Below are positions 31,486 to 38,557 of a stretch of DNA of 38,557 bases, in pieces (position 1 is the first letter of the stretch; the number at the start of each line of letters is the position of its first letter). The stretch covers positions 1 to 38,557 of the forward strand of contig CALUYS010000016.1 in NCBI GenBank assembly GCA_944325065.1. The letters run 5' to 3'. Below the pieces are notes generated by a model. It ran no database searches, was not told the DNA's origin, and saw nothing but the letters and a program-made list of their open reading frames with translations. The DNA is from Candidatus Gastranaerophilales bacterium. Its GTDB lineage: Bacteria; Cyanobacteriota; Vampirovibrionia; Gastranaerophilales; Gastranaerophilaceae. Made by a program: the position numbers and the translations under genes.

Positions 31486-31770
31486 ATGGGTATTCAATCG
31501 GTTCAAAATAATCAAGGTGTAAACCTTTTACAGTATATAAGTGCAAAAAATGCATTTCAAAATATAAATACTAATAAAAAAGATTATAATAGTGAAATAA
31601 ATCAAAATAAAGAAGTTCAAAATACTTTTGATGATAAAAATATGGTTTCAAAAATTAATACACAGGAGGTTAAAAACTATGCTTCTCAAATGAATGAAAA
31701 TTTAACTGATGATGATATTAAATACGGTCTTGTATATGGAAGAAGTGTAATTGCTGATTATATTGCTTAA
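31486..31770 (+). CDS. Small FlgM-like protein (putative anti-sigma-28 factor)
   Basis: 94 residues, Asn/Gln/Lys-rich and apparently disordered up to about 60. The C-terminus reads VKNYASQMNENLTDDDIKYG, then LVYGRSVIADYIA. FlgM ends with a helix pattern of I..AI..G.Y......IAD.L, and the spacing here is loosely alike. Its place between flgJ and flgN is the normal one for flgM. Identification rests mainly on position. No fliA is in the window. Confidence 0.45.
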   Translation: MGIQSVQNNQGVNLLQYISAKNAFQNINTNKKDYNSEINQNKEVQNTFDDKNMVSKINTQEVKNYASQMNENLTDDDIKYGLVYGRSVIADYIA

Positions 31771-31791
31771 AAAATTAAAAGAGAAACTATT

Positions 31792-32292
31792 ATGTTACAA
31801 AAACTTGATGAAATAAGTATTATTATAAAAAAACAAATAGATATTTATAAAAATATTAAAGATTTGTATAACGATAAACGCAATATACTTATTGCGGGGG
31901 ATTTAACTTTGCTTGAAAAAACGGATAATGAAATTATAATAAAAGCAAGTGAGGTAAATAAATACGAAATTAAACGTCAAATAATATGTAATGAGTTGGA
32001 AATAAATCAAAATGGCGGCAATTTAAGTGAAATAATTAACTATGCAGTAAATAATAGTTATGATGCACAAAATTTTATAAATATGAAAGAAACAATAAAT
32101 AGTTTGGTTGATGAAATAAAAGAGCTTGATAAAATAAACCGTGCATTGATTTCAAAAACAAGTGAAATTATAGGAAATACAATAAAAATAATAACAAATA
32201 ATGCATATATAAATACCTGTGAATATAGTAATACAGGCAAAAAGATAGACAACAAAGGTCTTGAATTATCATCAATAATAGAAGAAGGGTAA
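31792..32292 (+). CDS. flgN: FlgN-like chaperone for hook-filament junction proteins
   Basis: 166 residues, almost entirely helical/coiled-coil and without signal peptide. The family pattern is weak but present: LDEISIIIKKQIDIYKNIKD, then KRNILIAGDLTLLEKTDNE (the resembling L..GDL..L......E..L core) and a C-terminal coil. FlgN holds FlgK and FlgL before export. Location directly before flgK supports this strongly. Confidence 0.75.
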   Translation: MLQKLDEISIIIKKQIDIYKNIKDLYNDKRNILIAGDLTLLEKTDNEIIIKASEVNKYEIKRQIICNELEINQNGGNLSEIINYAVNNSYDAQNFINMKETINSLVDEIKELDKINRALISKTSEIIGNTIKIITNNAYINTCEYSNTGKKIDNKGLELSSIIEEG

Positions 32293-32311
32293 ACAGGAAG
32301 AAGATGTATTT

Positions 32312-32406
32312 ACTTCAACGCTTAAAGCGGGGGGAATGCATAAAAGAAGGAAAAAGGATGATTGGACTTCAACGCTTGAAGCGGGGGAATGCATAAAAGA
32401 AGGAAA
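32312..32406. repeat. Two direct repeats between flgN and flgK
   Basis: ACTTCAACGCTT(A/G)AAGCG followed by GGGGGAATGCATAAAAGAAGGAA occurs at 32312-32353 and 32366-32406 (sequence given in two parts). The CTTCAA / TTGAAG and CGCTT / AAGCG pairs can form small hairpins. The second copy ends in the flgK ribosome site (AGAAGGAAA), so a duplicated leader is likely. Confidence 0.85.
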
Positions 32407-32412
32407 TAAAAA

Positions 32413-33954
32413 ATGTCATTATCAGCAAGTATGAATATAGGATTGGGTGCGTTAAACGTAAACCAGGCAGCTATAAACGTTGTATCAAATAATATCGCAA
32501 ATATGAATACAGAAGGATATTCAAAACAACGTGTAGAGTTAGAAAATCTTAAAGGTTATAGTGCAATAGCAAATTCAGCAGGTAAAAGCAATTATATAGG
32601 CAATGGTGTTACAATAGCTAAAATTTCCACATATCGTGATATATATATGGATAGGAATTTTAGAAGTGAAAATACTCAATATAAGTTAAATGAAACTTTA
32701 TATGAATATGCAAGTAACATTGAAACGATAATGAATGAATATGAAGATGGCGGGATAAAAAATGCTTTAGAAAAATTTTATGATGCTGCCCAAAGTCTAG
32801 CATCTGATCCTTCAAATAGTGTATATAGAACTAATTTTGCAACGCAAGCACAAAATGTTGGTAATGTTTTTAATAAGTTACATTCAAGTTTAAGCGAAAA
32901 AAGAACGGAAATAGTAGGCGATGTAAATGACCCTGGGAGTTTAGATTCATCAATGGTAGGAATTTCAGTCGAGGAAGTTAATGAAAAATTACAATCGTTA
33001 GCTGATTTAAACTATAAAATAATAATAGCTGAAGCAAAAGGCAACGGGTCAGCCTCTTTACGTGATGAAAGAAGTCGTCTGCTTGATGAAATATCAAGTC
33101 AAATTCCAGTTACTGTAACAGAAAATTCAAATGGAACAGTTAATCTTTATATGAATGATATGCGTTTGGTTAAAGGTGCAAAACTTGAATGTACACTTGA
33201 AGCCGAAGTTGGTGATGAGGCGACTCCTGCTATTATTAATGTCCTTGATGAAGAAGGAAATATAAAATTTGCTAATGTAAACGATAAAATTAATAGCGGA
33301 CAACTAGGTGCATATTTGGAAATGGGGTCAAGTGAACCTAATACATTGTCATATTCTAATGTAATTTCCCAGTTAAATCAGCTTGCAAGTGGTTTTGCAA
33401 ATGATTTAAATGCAATACAAAAATATTCAAATGGTGATATACAGGCTATGAAAATAGAAGTTGATCCAGCATCAGGCGAGTTAAAATTAGCTCAAGCAAC
33501 GGAAGATTTATTTGTATCAAGTGATGGTAACCCAATTGACGCTTCAAATATTAAAATCAACGATGTCATTTTGTCAAATCCCAATGAAATAGCCGCTGCA
33601 CGTGTTGATATAACTAATTATGACGAGTTTGAAGTCGGCAATAGTGACAACATAAAACTTATGATAGAAGCACGTGATACAAATAATCAAGATTTAAATA
33701 ATACAAGTGTTGATAAATTCTTAACATCTATTGTTTCAAATATAGGGACAAAAACTGCAAATATTAAATCAGATTATGAAATAAGTCAAAGTACAAAAAT
33801 GGTGGTTGAAAATGAACGTCAAAATAAAATAGGTGTAAATTTGGATGAAGAATTAATAGATTTGGTTAAATATCAAACAGGATATCAAGCAGCATCAAGA
33901 ATTTTTAACGTTACGTCTGAACTTATGATGACGTTAGTTAATTTAGGAAAGTAA
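32413..33954 (+). CDS. flgK: Flagellar hook-associated protein 1
   Basis: 513 residues. N-terminal ALNVNQAAINVVSNNIANMN and EGYSKQRVELE, a central variable part, and a C-terminal LIDLVKYQTGYQAASRIFNV helix. It forms the first hook-filament junction zone and is exported through the flagellar apparatus with FlgN help. AAGGAAA precedes the ATG. FlgL follows after 25 bp. Confidence 0.95.
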   Translation: MSLSASMNIGLGALNVNQAAINVVSNNIANMNTEGYSKQRVELENLKGYSAIANSAGKSNYIGNGVTIAKISTYRDIYMDRNFRSENTQYKLNETLYEYASNIETIMNEYEDGGIKNALEKFYDAAQSLASDPSNSVYRTNFATQAQNVGNVFNKLHSSLSEKRTEIVGDVNDPGSLDSSMVGISVEEVNEKLQSLADLNYKIIIAEAKGNGSASLRDERSRLLDEISSQIPVTVTENSNGTVNLYMNDMRLVKGAKLECTLEAEVGDEATPAIINVLDEEGNIKFANVNDKINSGQLGAYLEMGSSEPNTLSYSNVISQLNQLASGFANDLNAIQKYSNGDIQAMKIEVDPASGELKLAQATEDLFVSSDGNPIDASNIKINDVILSNPNEIAAARVDITNYDEFEVGNSDNIKLMIEARDTNNQDLNNTSVDKFLTSIVSNIGTKTANIKSDYEISQSTKMVVENERQNKIGVNLDEELIDLVKYQTGYQAASRIFNVTSELMMTLVNLGK

Positions 33955-33979
33955 GTTAAAAAAGGAGTTGTTTTTTAAT

Positions 33980-34906
33980 ATGTTGACAAGAGTTACAAAT
34001 ATAGGACAAAATAACAATACTTTAAATCGTCTTACTTTATCTCAAAATAAATTTCTTGAAGTTCAAAACAAGTTAATGAGTGGTTATTCAGTAACAAAAC
34101 CTTCAGATGACTCTTTAAATACTGGAAAAATACTAAGTTTAAGTCGTGAATTAAATGATATTGTGACATACCAAAGAAATATATCAACATCACAGGGTGA
34201 AATTGATACATCTGAAAGTGTGTTAGCTGAATTAGGTGATAAATTACTTCGTGGAAAAGACTTAGCTATTCTAGCTTCCAATGAAATAAATAGTGAAGAA
34301 AGTTTAATTGCTATAAAAAACGAAGTTAGTGAGCTATTGGAAACTGTTAAAAACTTTTCCAATACAAAATATAATGGTAATTATATATTTTCAGGTTTAA
34401 ATACACAAACGTTAACCTACACTACGGATGACGATGGGAATATAACATATCAAGGTACAAATACAGGAAACTATAAAAGAGAAGTTAAAATATCAGATAC
34501 AGCATCTGTAACAATAAATGTAGATGGAAAATCTATATTTGGCAGTTATGATGCAATAACGAACACAGGTAATGGTGCTTTAGGCACTTTGGGAAAATTT
34601 GTAGCATATTTAGAAGAAGACCCGCCAAATACAGATGGTGTGCGTGAGTTAATCGATGAGTTTGAAAATAATGCAAATGAAGCAACAAAAGCTCGTACTT
34701 TTTTAGGCACACAAGCTCAATTATTGGAAGTTCAAACAACTAATTTTACCAATAATGAAATTTCACTATCAGAACAAAAATCTAACTTAACCGAAGTTGA
34801 CTTGGTCTCAGCAATATCGGATTTAATCGCACAACAATATGCATTGCAAGCTTCAATGCAGGCAGCTTCAAGCATACAAATGCCTTCACTTTTAAATTAT
34901 ATGTAA
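33980..34906 (+). CDS. flgL: Flagellar hook-associated protein 3
   Basis: 308 residues from ATG 33980 with AAAGGAG 12 bases upstream; a TTG at 33968 would lie directly on that ribosome site. Flagellin-like ends: NRLTLSQNKFLEVQNKLMSG, then KPSDDSLNTGKILSL; C-terminus NLTEVDLVSAISDLIAQQYA and LQASMQAASSIQMPSLL. It links FlgK to the filament. Last gene of the flagellar run; no flagellin or fliD gene follows in the window. Confidence 0.94.
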   Translation: MLTRVTNIGQNNNTLNRLTLSQNKFLEVQNKLMSGYSVTKPSDDSLNTGKILSLSRELNDIVTYQRNISTSQGEIDTSESVLAELGDKLLRGKDLAILASNEINSEESLIAIKNEVSELLETVKNFSNTKYNGNYIFSGLNTQTLTYTTDDDGNITYQGTNTGNYKREVKISDTASVTINVDGKSIFGSYDAITNTGNGALGTLGKFVAYLEEDPPNTDGVRELIDEFENNANEATKARTFLGTQAQLLEVQTTNFTNNEISLSEQKSNLTEVDLVSAISDLIAQQYALQASMQAASSIQMPSLLNYM

Positions 34907-34967
34907 AAAAGCATTTATCATATAGTTTCGATGTTTTTTTTAATGCTTGTGGCACGTTAAGTTTTCA

Positions 34968-35483
34968 TTAAGATAGGCTTTGATTATCTTTCTTATAATT
35001 TTTCCAAGTAGCAATATTTGAAATTGTGGAAGCCGCAAGTGCAACGCCTGAAAGGCAGGCGGCAATTATGCCGCCTTTGCGGTCAAATTTTTTCTTACCA
35101 AATGCATTATCCAATCCTCCAATCAAAGACATTAATGCTAGAGCTGATTGACTTATTTGTTTAAATATTAAATAATTTTTTGCTTTTTTATCATTTGTAT
35201 TTCCAAAAATATCATCTATAGTTTCAGACGAACGCAAAGAGCCAATTAGGATAATTATTGCAGTACAAAAACAAAGTAATAATTTATTTGATTTTTTATA
35301 TTCTTCAATAAACTTTTTTTCTCCATCCATTGCAAGAGAAGTACCACCTATCAAAGATGTAATATATATTGGTGCACATATAGGTTCCAATGGTGTTTTA
35401 AGTGAAAAATCATTTTTCTTATTTTGAGATTTGTTTAAAACTGCATTGTTATTTTGTCTAAAACTTATTTGTGATATTGTCAT
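34968..35483 (-). CDS. Membrane protein with N-terminal ISF motif, unknown function
   Basis: 171 residues. N-terminus MTISQISFRQNNNAVLNKSQ is a short basic/Asn stretch with the ISF signature also present in the neighbours. Hydrophobic segments lie at about 38-52, 70-83, 110-122 and 138-157, so two to four membrane passages are possible. No catalytic motif. AAGGC lies 10 bases before the start. It follows the 284-residue gene by 17 bp, so co-transcription is likely. Confidence 0.6.
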   Translation of the reverse strand: MTISQISFRQNNNAVLNKSQNKKNDFSLKTPLEPICAPIYITSLIGGTSLAMDGEKKFIEEYKKSNKLLLCFCTAIIILIGSLRSSETIDDIFGNTNDKKAKNYLIFKQISQSALALMSLIGGLDNAFGKKKFDRKGGIIAACLSGVALAASTISNIATWKNYKKDNQSLS

Positions 35484-35500
35484 TTTGTTTGCCTTAAAAA

Positions 35501-36355
35501 TTAATAGTTTTTACTTAGATACTTACAAGCATCAATAACAGCTTCACCAATTTTTTTCGCTGAACGGGTATTTAATCCTGCTTTAATAAAAGGTGCTATT
35601 TGTACAACTGTTTGTGAAAGTTCTCCTAAAGTTGAAGTAAAGGATTCTTCAACGGCTTTCTTTTTAATATACTCAGATAAACCTCGTGATGCTTCAATTG
35701 TACTATCAGTTATAAAATTGTTTATTTGTTCTGTATCTTCCAATCCCAAAGTTCTTGTCATTATATATCTATCTTCTGGCTTTAATTCGTATATATCAGC
35801 AATTTCTTCAACCATAAGTTTCCGTTGTTTTGGAGCTAAAGATAAATCAGCCAAAGAAGCAAATGGAACTAAAGAAAATGCTCCTCCTGTAGTTGCAGAT
35901 GCAACAGTATAAGTATTAACAACAATTCTTGCTTCTTGTTCTTTTGGTGAAATTATCTCGCCTTTATCTTCTTTAATATATTCTTCAAGTATTGATAAAT
36001 TATAACCAATTTCATATCCTAAACTTTTACTAACACGTCTAATAATTTTTTCATATTTACTTAATTTTTTTTCTTTTTGCTTTTCTTCTTCAGAGTCAAG
36101 CTCATTAAGATAATGTAAACTAGCTTCTGATGGAATACAAACAGGTGTAAGAACAGCATTATGTAAAGCCATTCTATCTATATATTTTTTAAATATATCC
36201 CAAGGTCCTCCAAAACTAAGTTTATCTTTTTGTGAAGCATGTTGATTATTCATCTTCATACCAAAACTTTGTTGTCGTTTCATGCCTATTTTATTTTTAG
36301 AAACTATATTTGTTTGTTTGTTTGTTAGCCCTAAATTAATACCATTGATTCTCAT
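35501..36355 (-). CDS. SFGG-motif protein with DUF697-like C-terminal half
   Basis: 284 residues. The N-terminal 60 are basic and linker-like, with SFGMKMNN and LSFGGPWDIF. The C-terminal half resembles DUF697/YcjF-type segments: VVNTYTVASATTGGAFSLVP, then PKQRKLMVEEIADIYEL and an Ala/Ser-rich helix with SLADLSL. Such domains associate with membranes. AGGAGG precedes the ATG. Function unknown; the SFGG-type N-terminus is shared with the 477-residue protein at 37103. Confidence 0.6.
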   Translation of the reverse strand: MRINGINLGLTNKQTNIVSKNKIGMKRQQSFGMKMNNQHASQKDKLSFGGPWDIFKKYIDRMALHNAVLTPVCIPSEASLHYLNELDSEEEKQKEKKLSKYEKIIRRVSKSLGYEIGYNLSILEEYIKEDKGEIISPKEQEARIVVNTYTVASATTGGAFSLVPFASLADLSLAPKQRKLMVEEIADIYELKPEDRYIMTRTLGLEDTEQINNFITDSTIEASRGLSEYIKKKAVEESFTSTLGELSQTVVQIAPFIKAGLNTRSAKKIGEAVIDACKYLSKNY

Positions 36356-36559
36356 GCTCTTTTTCCTCCTATTTTAATTAAAACATGACCATTTACACTT
36401 ATATAAAATACCTAAAAAAATAATTTGCTAGTTTGAAGAAAAATGTTAATGAACGTTTATAAAAAATCATTTTTGCTCGTCATACAATTTCTTTAAATAT
36501 TCACCAGTGGAAGAGTTTTTGTTTGCATTAATTAAAATCCCATATTCCACACTATGTTT
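36356..36559. other. Gap with an in-frame extension of the upstream gene
   Basis: After the TAA of the 179-residue gene (36562-36560), the same frame goes on for 30 codons, KHSVEYGILINANKNSS then TGEYLKKLYDEQK, and ends with TGA at 36469-36467. This looks like protein sequence. The rest is AT-rich with nothing recognised. Confidence 0.4.
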
Positions 36560-37099
36560 TTAACCATCCTTATTTTTATTCTCCTTTTTAAATTTTTCCT
36601 TTATTAATTTATCTATTCTTTTACCTGTAAATATATAACATGTATCATCAATTGACATAGTAAGTCCACCTAAACAAAATAAATATAAAAAAACATTATT
36701 AAAAGTGTCACTTTTTTGGGGGAAAATTTTCCAGTTTTTCTTTTTTAATATTATTGTAATTGGAATTGTACACAATCCCATTAAAATACCAAAAAATGGA
36801 ATATGATGATTTTCAAAAAGCCCTGGATTAATTTTTCCCGTTGCTCTTGCCCAAATTGTGTCTTGTTTCAATTGGTGAACAACCATTGGATTATTTCGCC
36901 AATTAGGATATGCAAGATTAAACCCTTCTGCTTCATACTTAAGAAAGTCTGGAGCAGATGCCGGGTCATTATAAATTTTATAAGCATAATCATTATCTTG
37001 TTTGTGTCTTATATGTTCTCTGTATTGTTTTCTTTTTGCAGCTTTGTAATTTTCATCCGAACTGTGGAAAGAAAGATAATGAAAACTATTTATTTTCAT
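36560..37099 (-). CDS. Two-helix membrane protein of unknown function
   Basis: 179 residues. The start MKINSFHYLSFHSSDE carries the lineage's SF-type motif. A basic region (about 20-36), a Trp/Asn-rich part around 65-90, then two hydrophobic segments (about 103-117 and 135-150) and a Lys-rich tail (KEKFKKENKNKDG). Starts 3 bp after the 477-residue gene stops, so translation is probably coupled. It may have lost a C-terminal extension through a stop codon (see the following gap). Confidence 0.6.
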   Translation of the reverse strand: MKINSFHYLSFHSSDENYKAAKRKQYREHIRHKQDNDYAYKIYNDPASAPDFLKYEAEGFNLAYPNWRNNPMVVHQLKQDTIWARATGKINPGLFENHHIPFFGILMGLCTIPITIILKKKNWKIFPQKSDTFNNVFLYLFCLGGLTMSIDDTCYIFTGKRIDKLIKEKFKKENKNKDG

Positions 37100-37102
37100 T
37101 AT

Positions 37103-38536
37103 TTAAAATCCCATCCCTCTTACAATATTTTTAATTTCAGGTACAAGATTTTCATATATTTTTCCTAATTCCTTTGCAGAATTTTCATTTAGGACAACCC
37201 TGCCATATTCTATAATCCCACGTCTACCTAATTCTATTTTAATAAGACTATTTATTCGATTATCACGTATAAGCGTTTTCATTATTGGTTTAATTTCATC
37301 TCGTATTAAATCATCTTGTGATTTTCTTGACACCCCTACCACATCTTTTGTAATAAGTGAAAATAAAGAACCTTTTATTATATTTTCTAAAGTTTTATCA
37401 TCCATATTTCCCTTAGATTCAATAGCATGTTGAGCGACTTGCGGTATTACAATTTCAAGTCCTCTTGCCGCATAATTTGTTGCATCAGATTGAATAATTT
37501 CATTTGCTTCTTTTATAAAAAAGCCGACTCCTTTGGGCATATTTCGTACCATATCAGCTCCCAAAGTTTTTGCTGCAGTTTCTTTTAAATCGAAAGCGTG
37601 ATGTTCTAAATCTAAAACACTTTCAAAACCATGCATTAACATTTGTGATGCTATTCCAGAGGCTACCTGAAGTAATTTATCTTCAACATTCATTTTGCCA
37701 TTTTCATAATCTTTAACAAATGCCCATCCCATAGACTCACAAAGTGTTGCAGATAAAGCACCGTTACCGGCACGAACAGCACCTGAAACAGCAACATTAC
37801 CGGCTCCGGCCGTTGTCATTGCGGCAGCTATATGTGCACCAAAACCGCACACATTCCATATTCCTTGTAATATGTTCATTCCGACAGTTGCCCCAGAAGC
37901 AAAATGTTTCCCAGCATGTATCATTCCGGCAACAGGATCGGCATCAAGTGTATCAATCAATCCTGCAAACATGCCCATTTCTGCAGTAATCAAGAAAGGT
38001 AAATCTGCTTTTGCCATACATAATTCTCCCATGACCGCAGAAATTCCTGCACAAATTAAAGCTGTTGTGTGTATGATTTTATGACAATCACTTTTTTGTG
38101 AACTTGTTATATGCTTTTTACCGCCAAAAGATACTTCATTCTTATTTTTAACATTAGTTTTATTTTCCGCTTCATCAACACTTAGAACTTCATCTATTTG
38201 CTCAATTGTTTCTTTTATATTTTCAACACTTGTTCCATTTTTTTCATAACTATTCTTTAAACCACTATTTATAAATTTTAACTCATCAACATAAGCCGAT
38301 TTTATAAGTTTTAATAAGCCTATTCCTCTATCGTGTTCATTTAATTTTGATGAATTTTTTATAAAATCATATATTTTTTTAGAATGTTCCAGCCTTATTT
38401 TATTAGCATTTGCAACATCAGTAAACTTTACAGGATAAAACTTAGAATCTAAGACAAGGGGATTTGTAGAAGTTCCAAAATTTTGATTAGTTTTTTGTTT
38501 TTTTAATTTAGTTTTTTGCCCATTAAATTTGCCCAT
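37103..38536 (-). CDS. SFGG-motif protein with Ala/Gly-rich hydrophobic core
   Basis: 477 residues if it starts at ATG 38536; the frame is closed by TAA 38551, so no longer start exists. N-terminal 130 residues are Lys/Asn-rich and helical, followed by EVSFGGKKH. Then a glycine/alanine-rich region (about 148-275) with several possible membrane helices: TTALICAGISAVMGELCM, GMFAGLIDTLDA, HIAAAMTTAGAGNVAVSGAV and GWAFVKDYENGK, reminiscent of DUF697-like proteins. The C-terminal 180 residues are helical and soluble-looking. No signal peptide, no visible ribosome site. Function unknown. Confidence 0.6.
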   Translation of the reverse strand: MGKFNGQKTKLKKQKTNQNFGTSTNPLVLDSKFYPVKFTDVANANKIRLEHSKKIYDFIKNSSKLNEHDRGIGLLKLIKSAYVDELKFINSGLKNSYEKNGTSVENIKETIEQIDEVLSVDEAENKTNVKNKNEVSFGGKKHITSSQKSDCHKIIHTTALICAGISAVMGELCMAKADLPFLITAEMGMFAGLIDTLDADPVAGMIHAGKHFASGATVGMNILQGIWNVCGFGAHIAAAMTTAGAGNVAVSGAVRAGNGALSATLCESMGWAFVKDYENGKMNVEDKLLQVASGIASQMLMHGFESVLDLEHHAFDLKETAAKTLGADMVRNMPKGVGFFIKEANEIIQSDATNYAARGLEIVIPQVAQHAIESKGNMDDKTLENIIKGSLFSLITKDVVGVSRKSQDDLIRDEIKPIMKTLIRDNRINSLIKIELGRRGIIEYGRVVLNENSAKELGKIYENLVPEIKNIVRGMGF

Positions 38537-38557
38537 TAAATTTGTCCATTAAATTTG
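38519..38557. repeat. Three 13-bp tandem repeats at the window edge
   Basis: On the minus strand CAAATTTAATGGR is repeated three times, each containing an ATG in successive frames. The last copy supplies the start of the 477-residue gene. Slippage here could change which ATG is in frame. Confidence 0.75.

Noticed and set aside
34908-34948. Terminator after flgL (AAGCATT / AATGCTT)
   Set aside because: The loop is about 26 bases and no T run follows the second arm; too weak to call.
1-38557. CRISPR array, tRNA or rRNA gene, insertion-sequence transposase
   Set aside because: I looked for regular short repeats with spacers, cloverleaf patterns and DDE-type transposase motifs and saw none.

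Overview
The window is AT-rich bacterial DNA with a standard code. It most resembles a flagellated gut member of the Melainabacteria/Vampirovibrionia (Gastranaerophilales-like), a non-photosynthetic sister lineage of the Cyanobacteria. Evidence: a DUF3326 protein (a mostly cyanobacterial family), a candidate replication origin beside dnaN rather than dnaA with boxes one base from the cyanobacterial DnaA box, a very large Cys-rich prepilin-like protein, several proteins with N-terminal ISF/SFGG-type motifs, and P- and L-ring flagellar genes that imply an outer membrane. The assignment is inferred from content, not from a marker-gene tree.

Layout. 1-1116: divergent arsM (cut by the window edge) and arsR with two operator-like palindromes between them. 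1129-4392: PBP2/FtsI-type transpeptidase and murE (peptidoglycan). 4393-5539: a non-coding-looking stretch holding a terminated structured RNA candidate and, the main discovery here, a tandem duplication of a type I toxin-antitoxin-like unit. Each unit has a 25-codon hydrophobic peptide gene on the minus strand with an 11-nt perfect Shine-Dalgarno, and an opposing promoter for an antisense RNA whose terminator hairpin lies inside the peptide gene and shows paired changes between copies. 5540-10039: DUF3326, a secreted VWA protein, rpmI-rplT, the prepilin-like protein and a dispersed palindromic element. 10263-18676: a TPR protein, then a leftward cluster dnaN > (121-bp tandem repeats) > thrB > prenyl synthase > phosphohexomutase > metallo-hydrolase (apparent AUU start) > small secreted protein. 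18719-19070: candidate oriC with 11 TTTTCTACA-type boxes in two opposed groups, a TAG-trio track and an AT-rich unwinding region.

19053-25100 is an accessory, decaying region: XRE regulators, a secreted coiled-coil protein, a SAP-domain gene and a VRR-NUC-like nuclease remnant that are both frameshifted, an intact hipB-hipA module with palindromic operators and an apparently leaderless mRNA, and at least three more broken genes. Most breaks sit in A or T runs, while the neighbouring housekeeping and flagellar genes are intact, so real decay is more likely than general sequencing error.

25204-34906 is a rightward flagellar locus: lytic transglycosylase, flgF, flgG, flgA, flgH, flgI, flgJ (rod-binding part only), a FlgM-like protein, flgN, flgK, flgL. 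The transglycosylase probably supplies the wall-cutting activity missing from the short FlgJ. Two gaps in this locus hold inverted copies of a GC-richer repeat whose hairpins co-vary. 34968-38536 (minus strand) holds four lineage-type proteins with ISF/SFGG motifs and hydrophobic segments, of unknown function.
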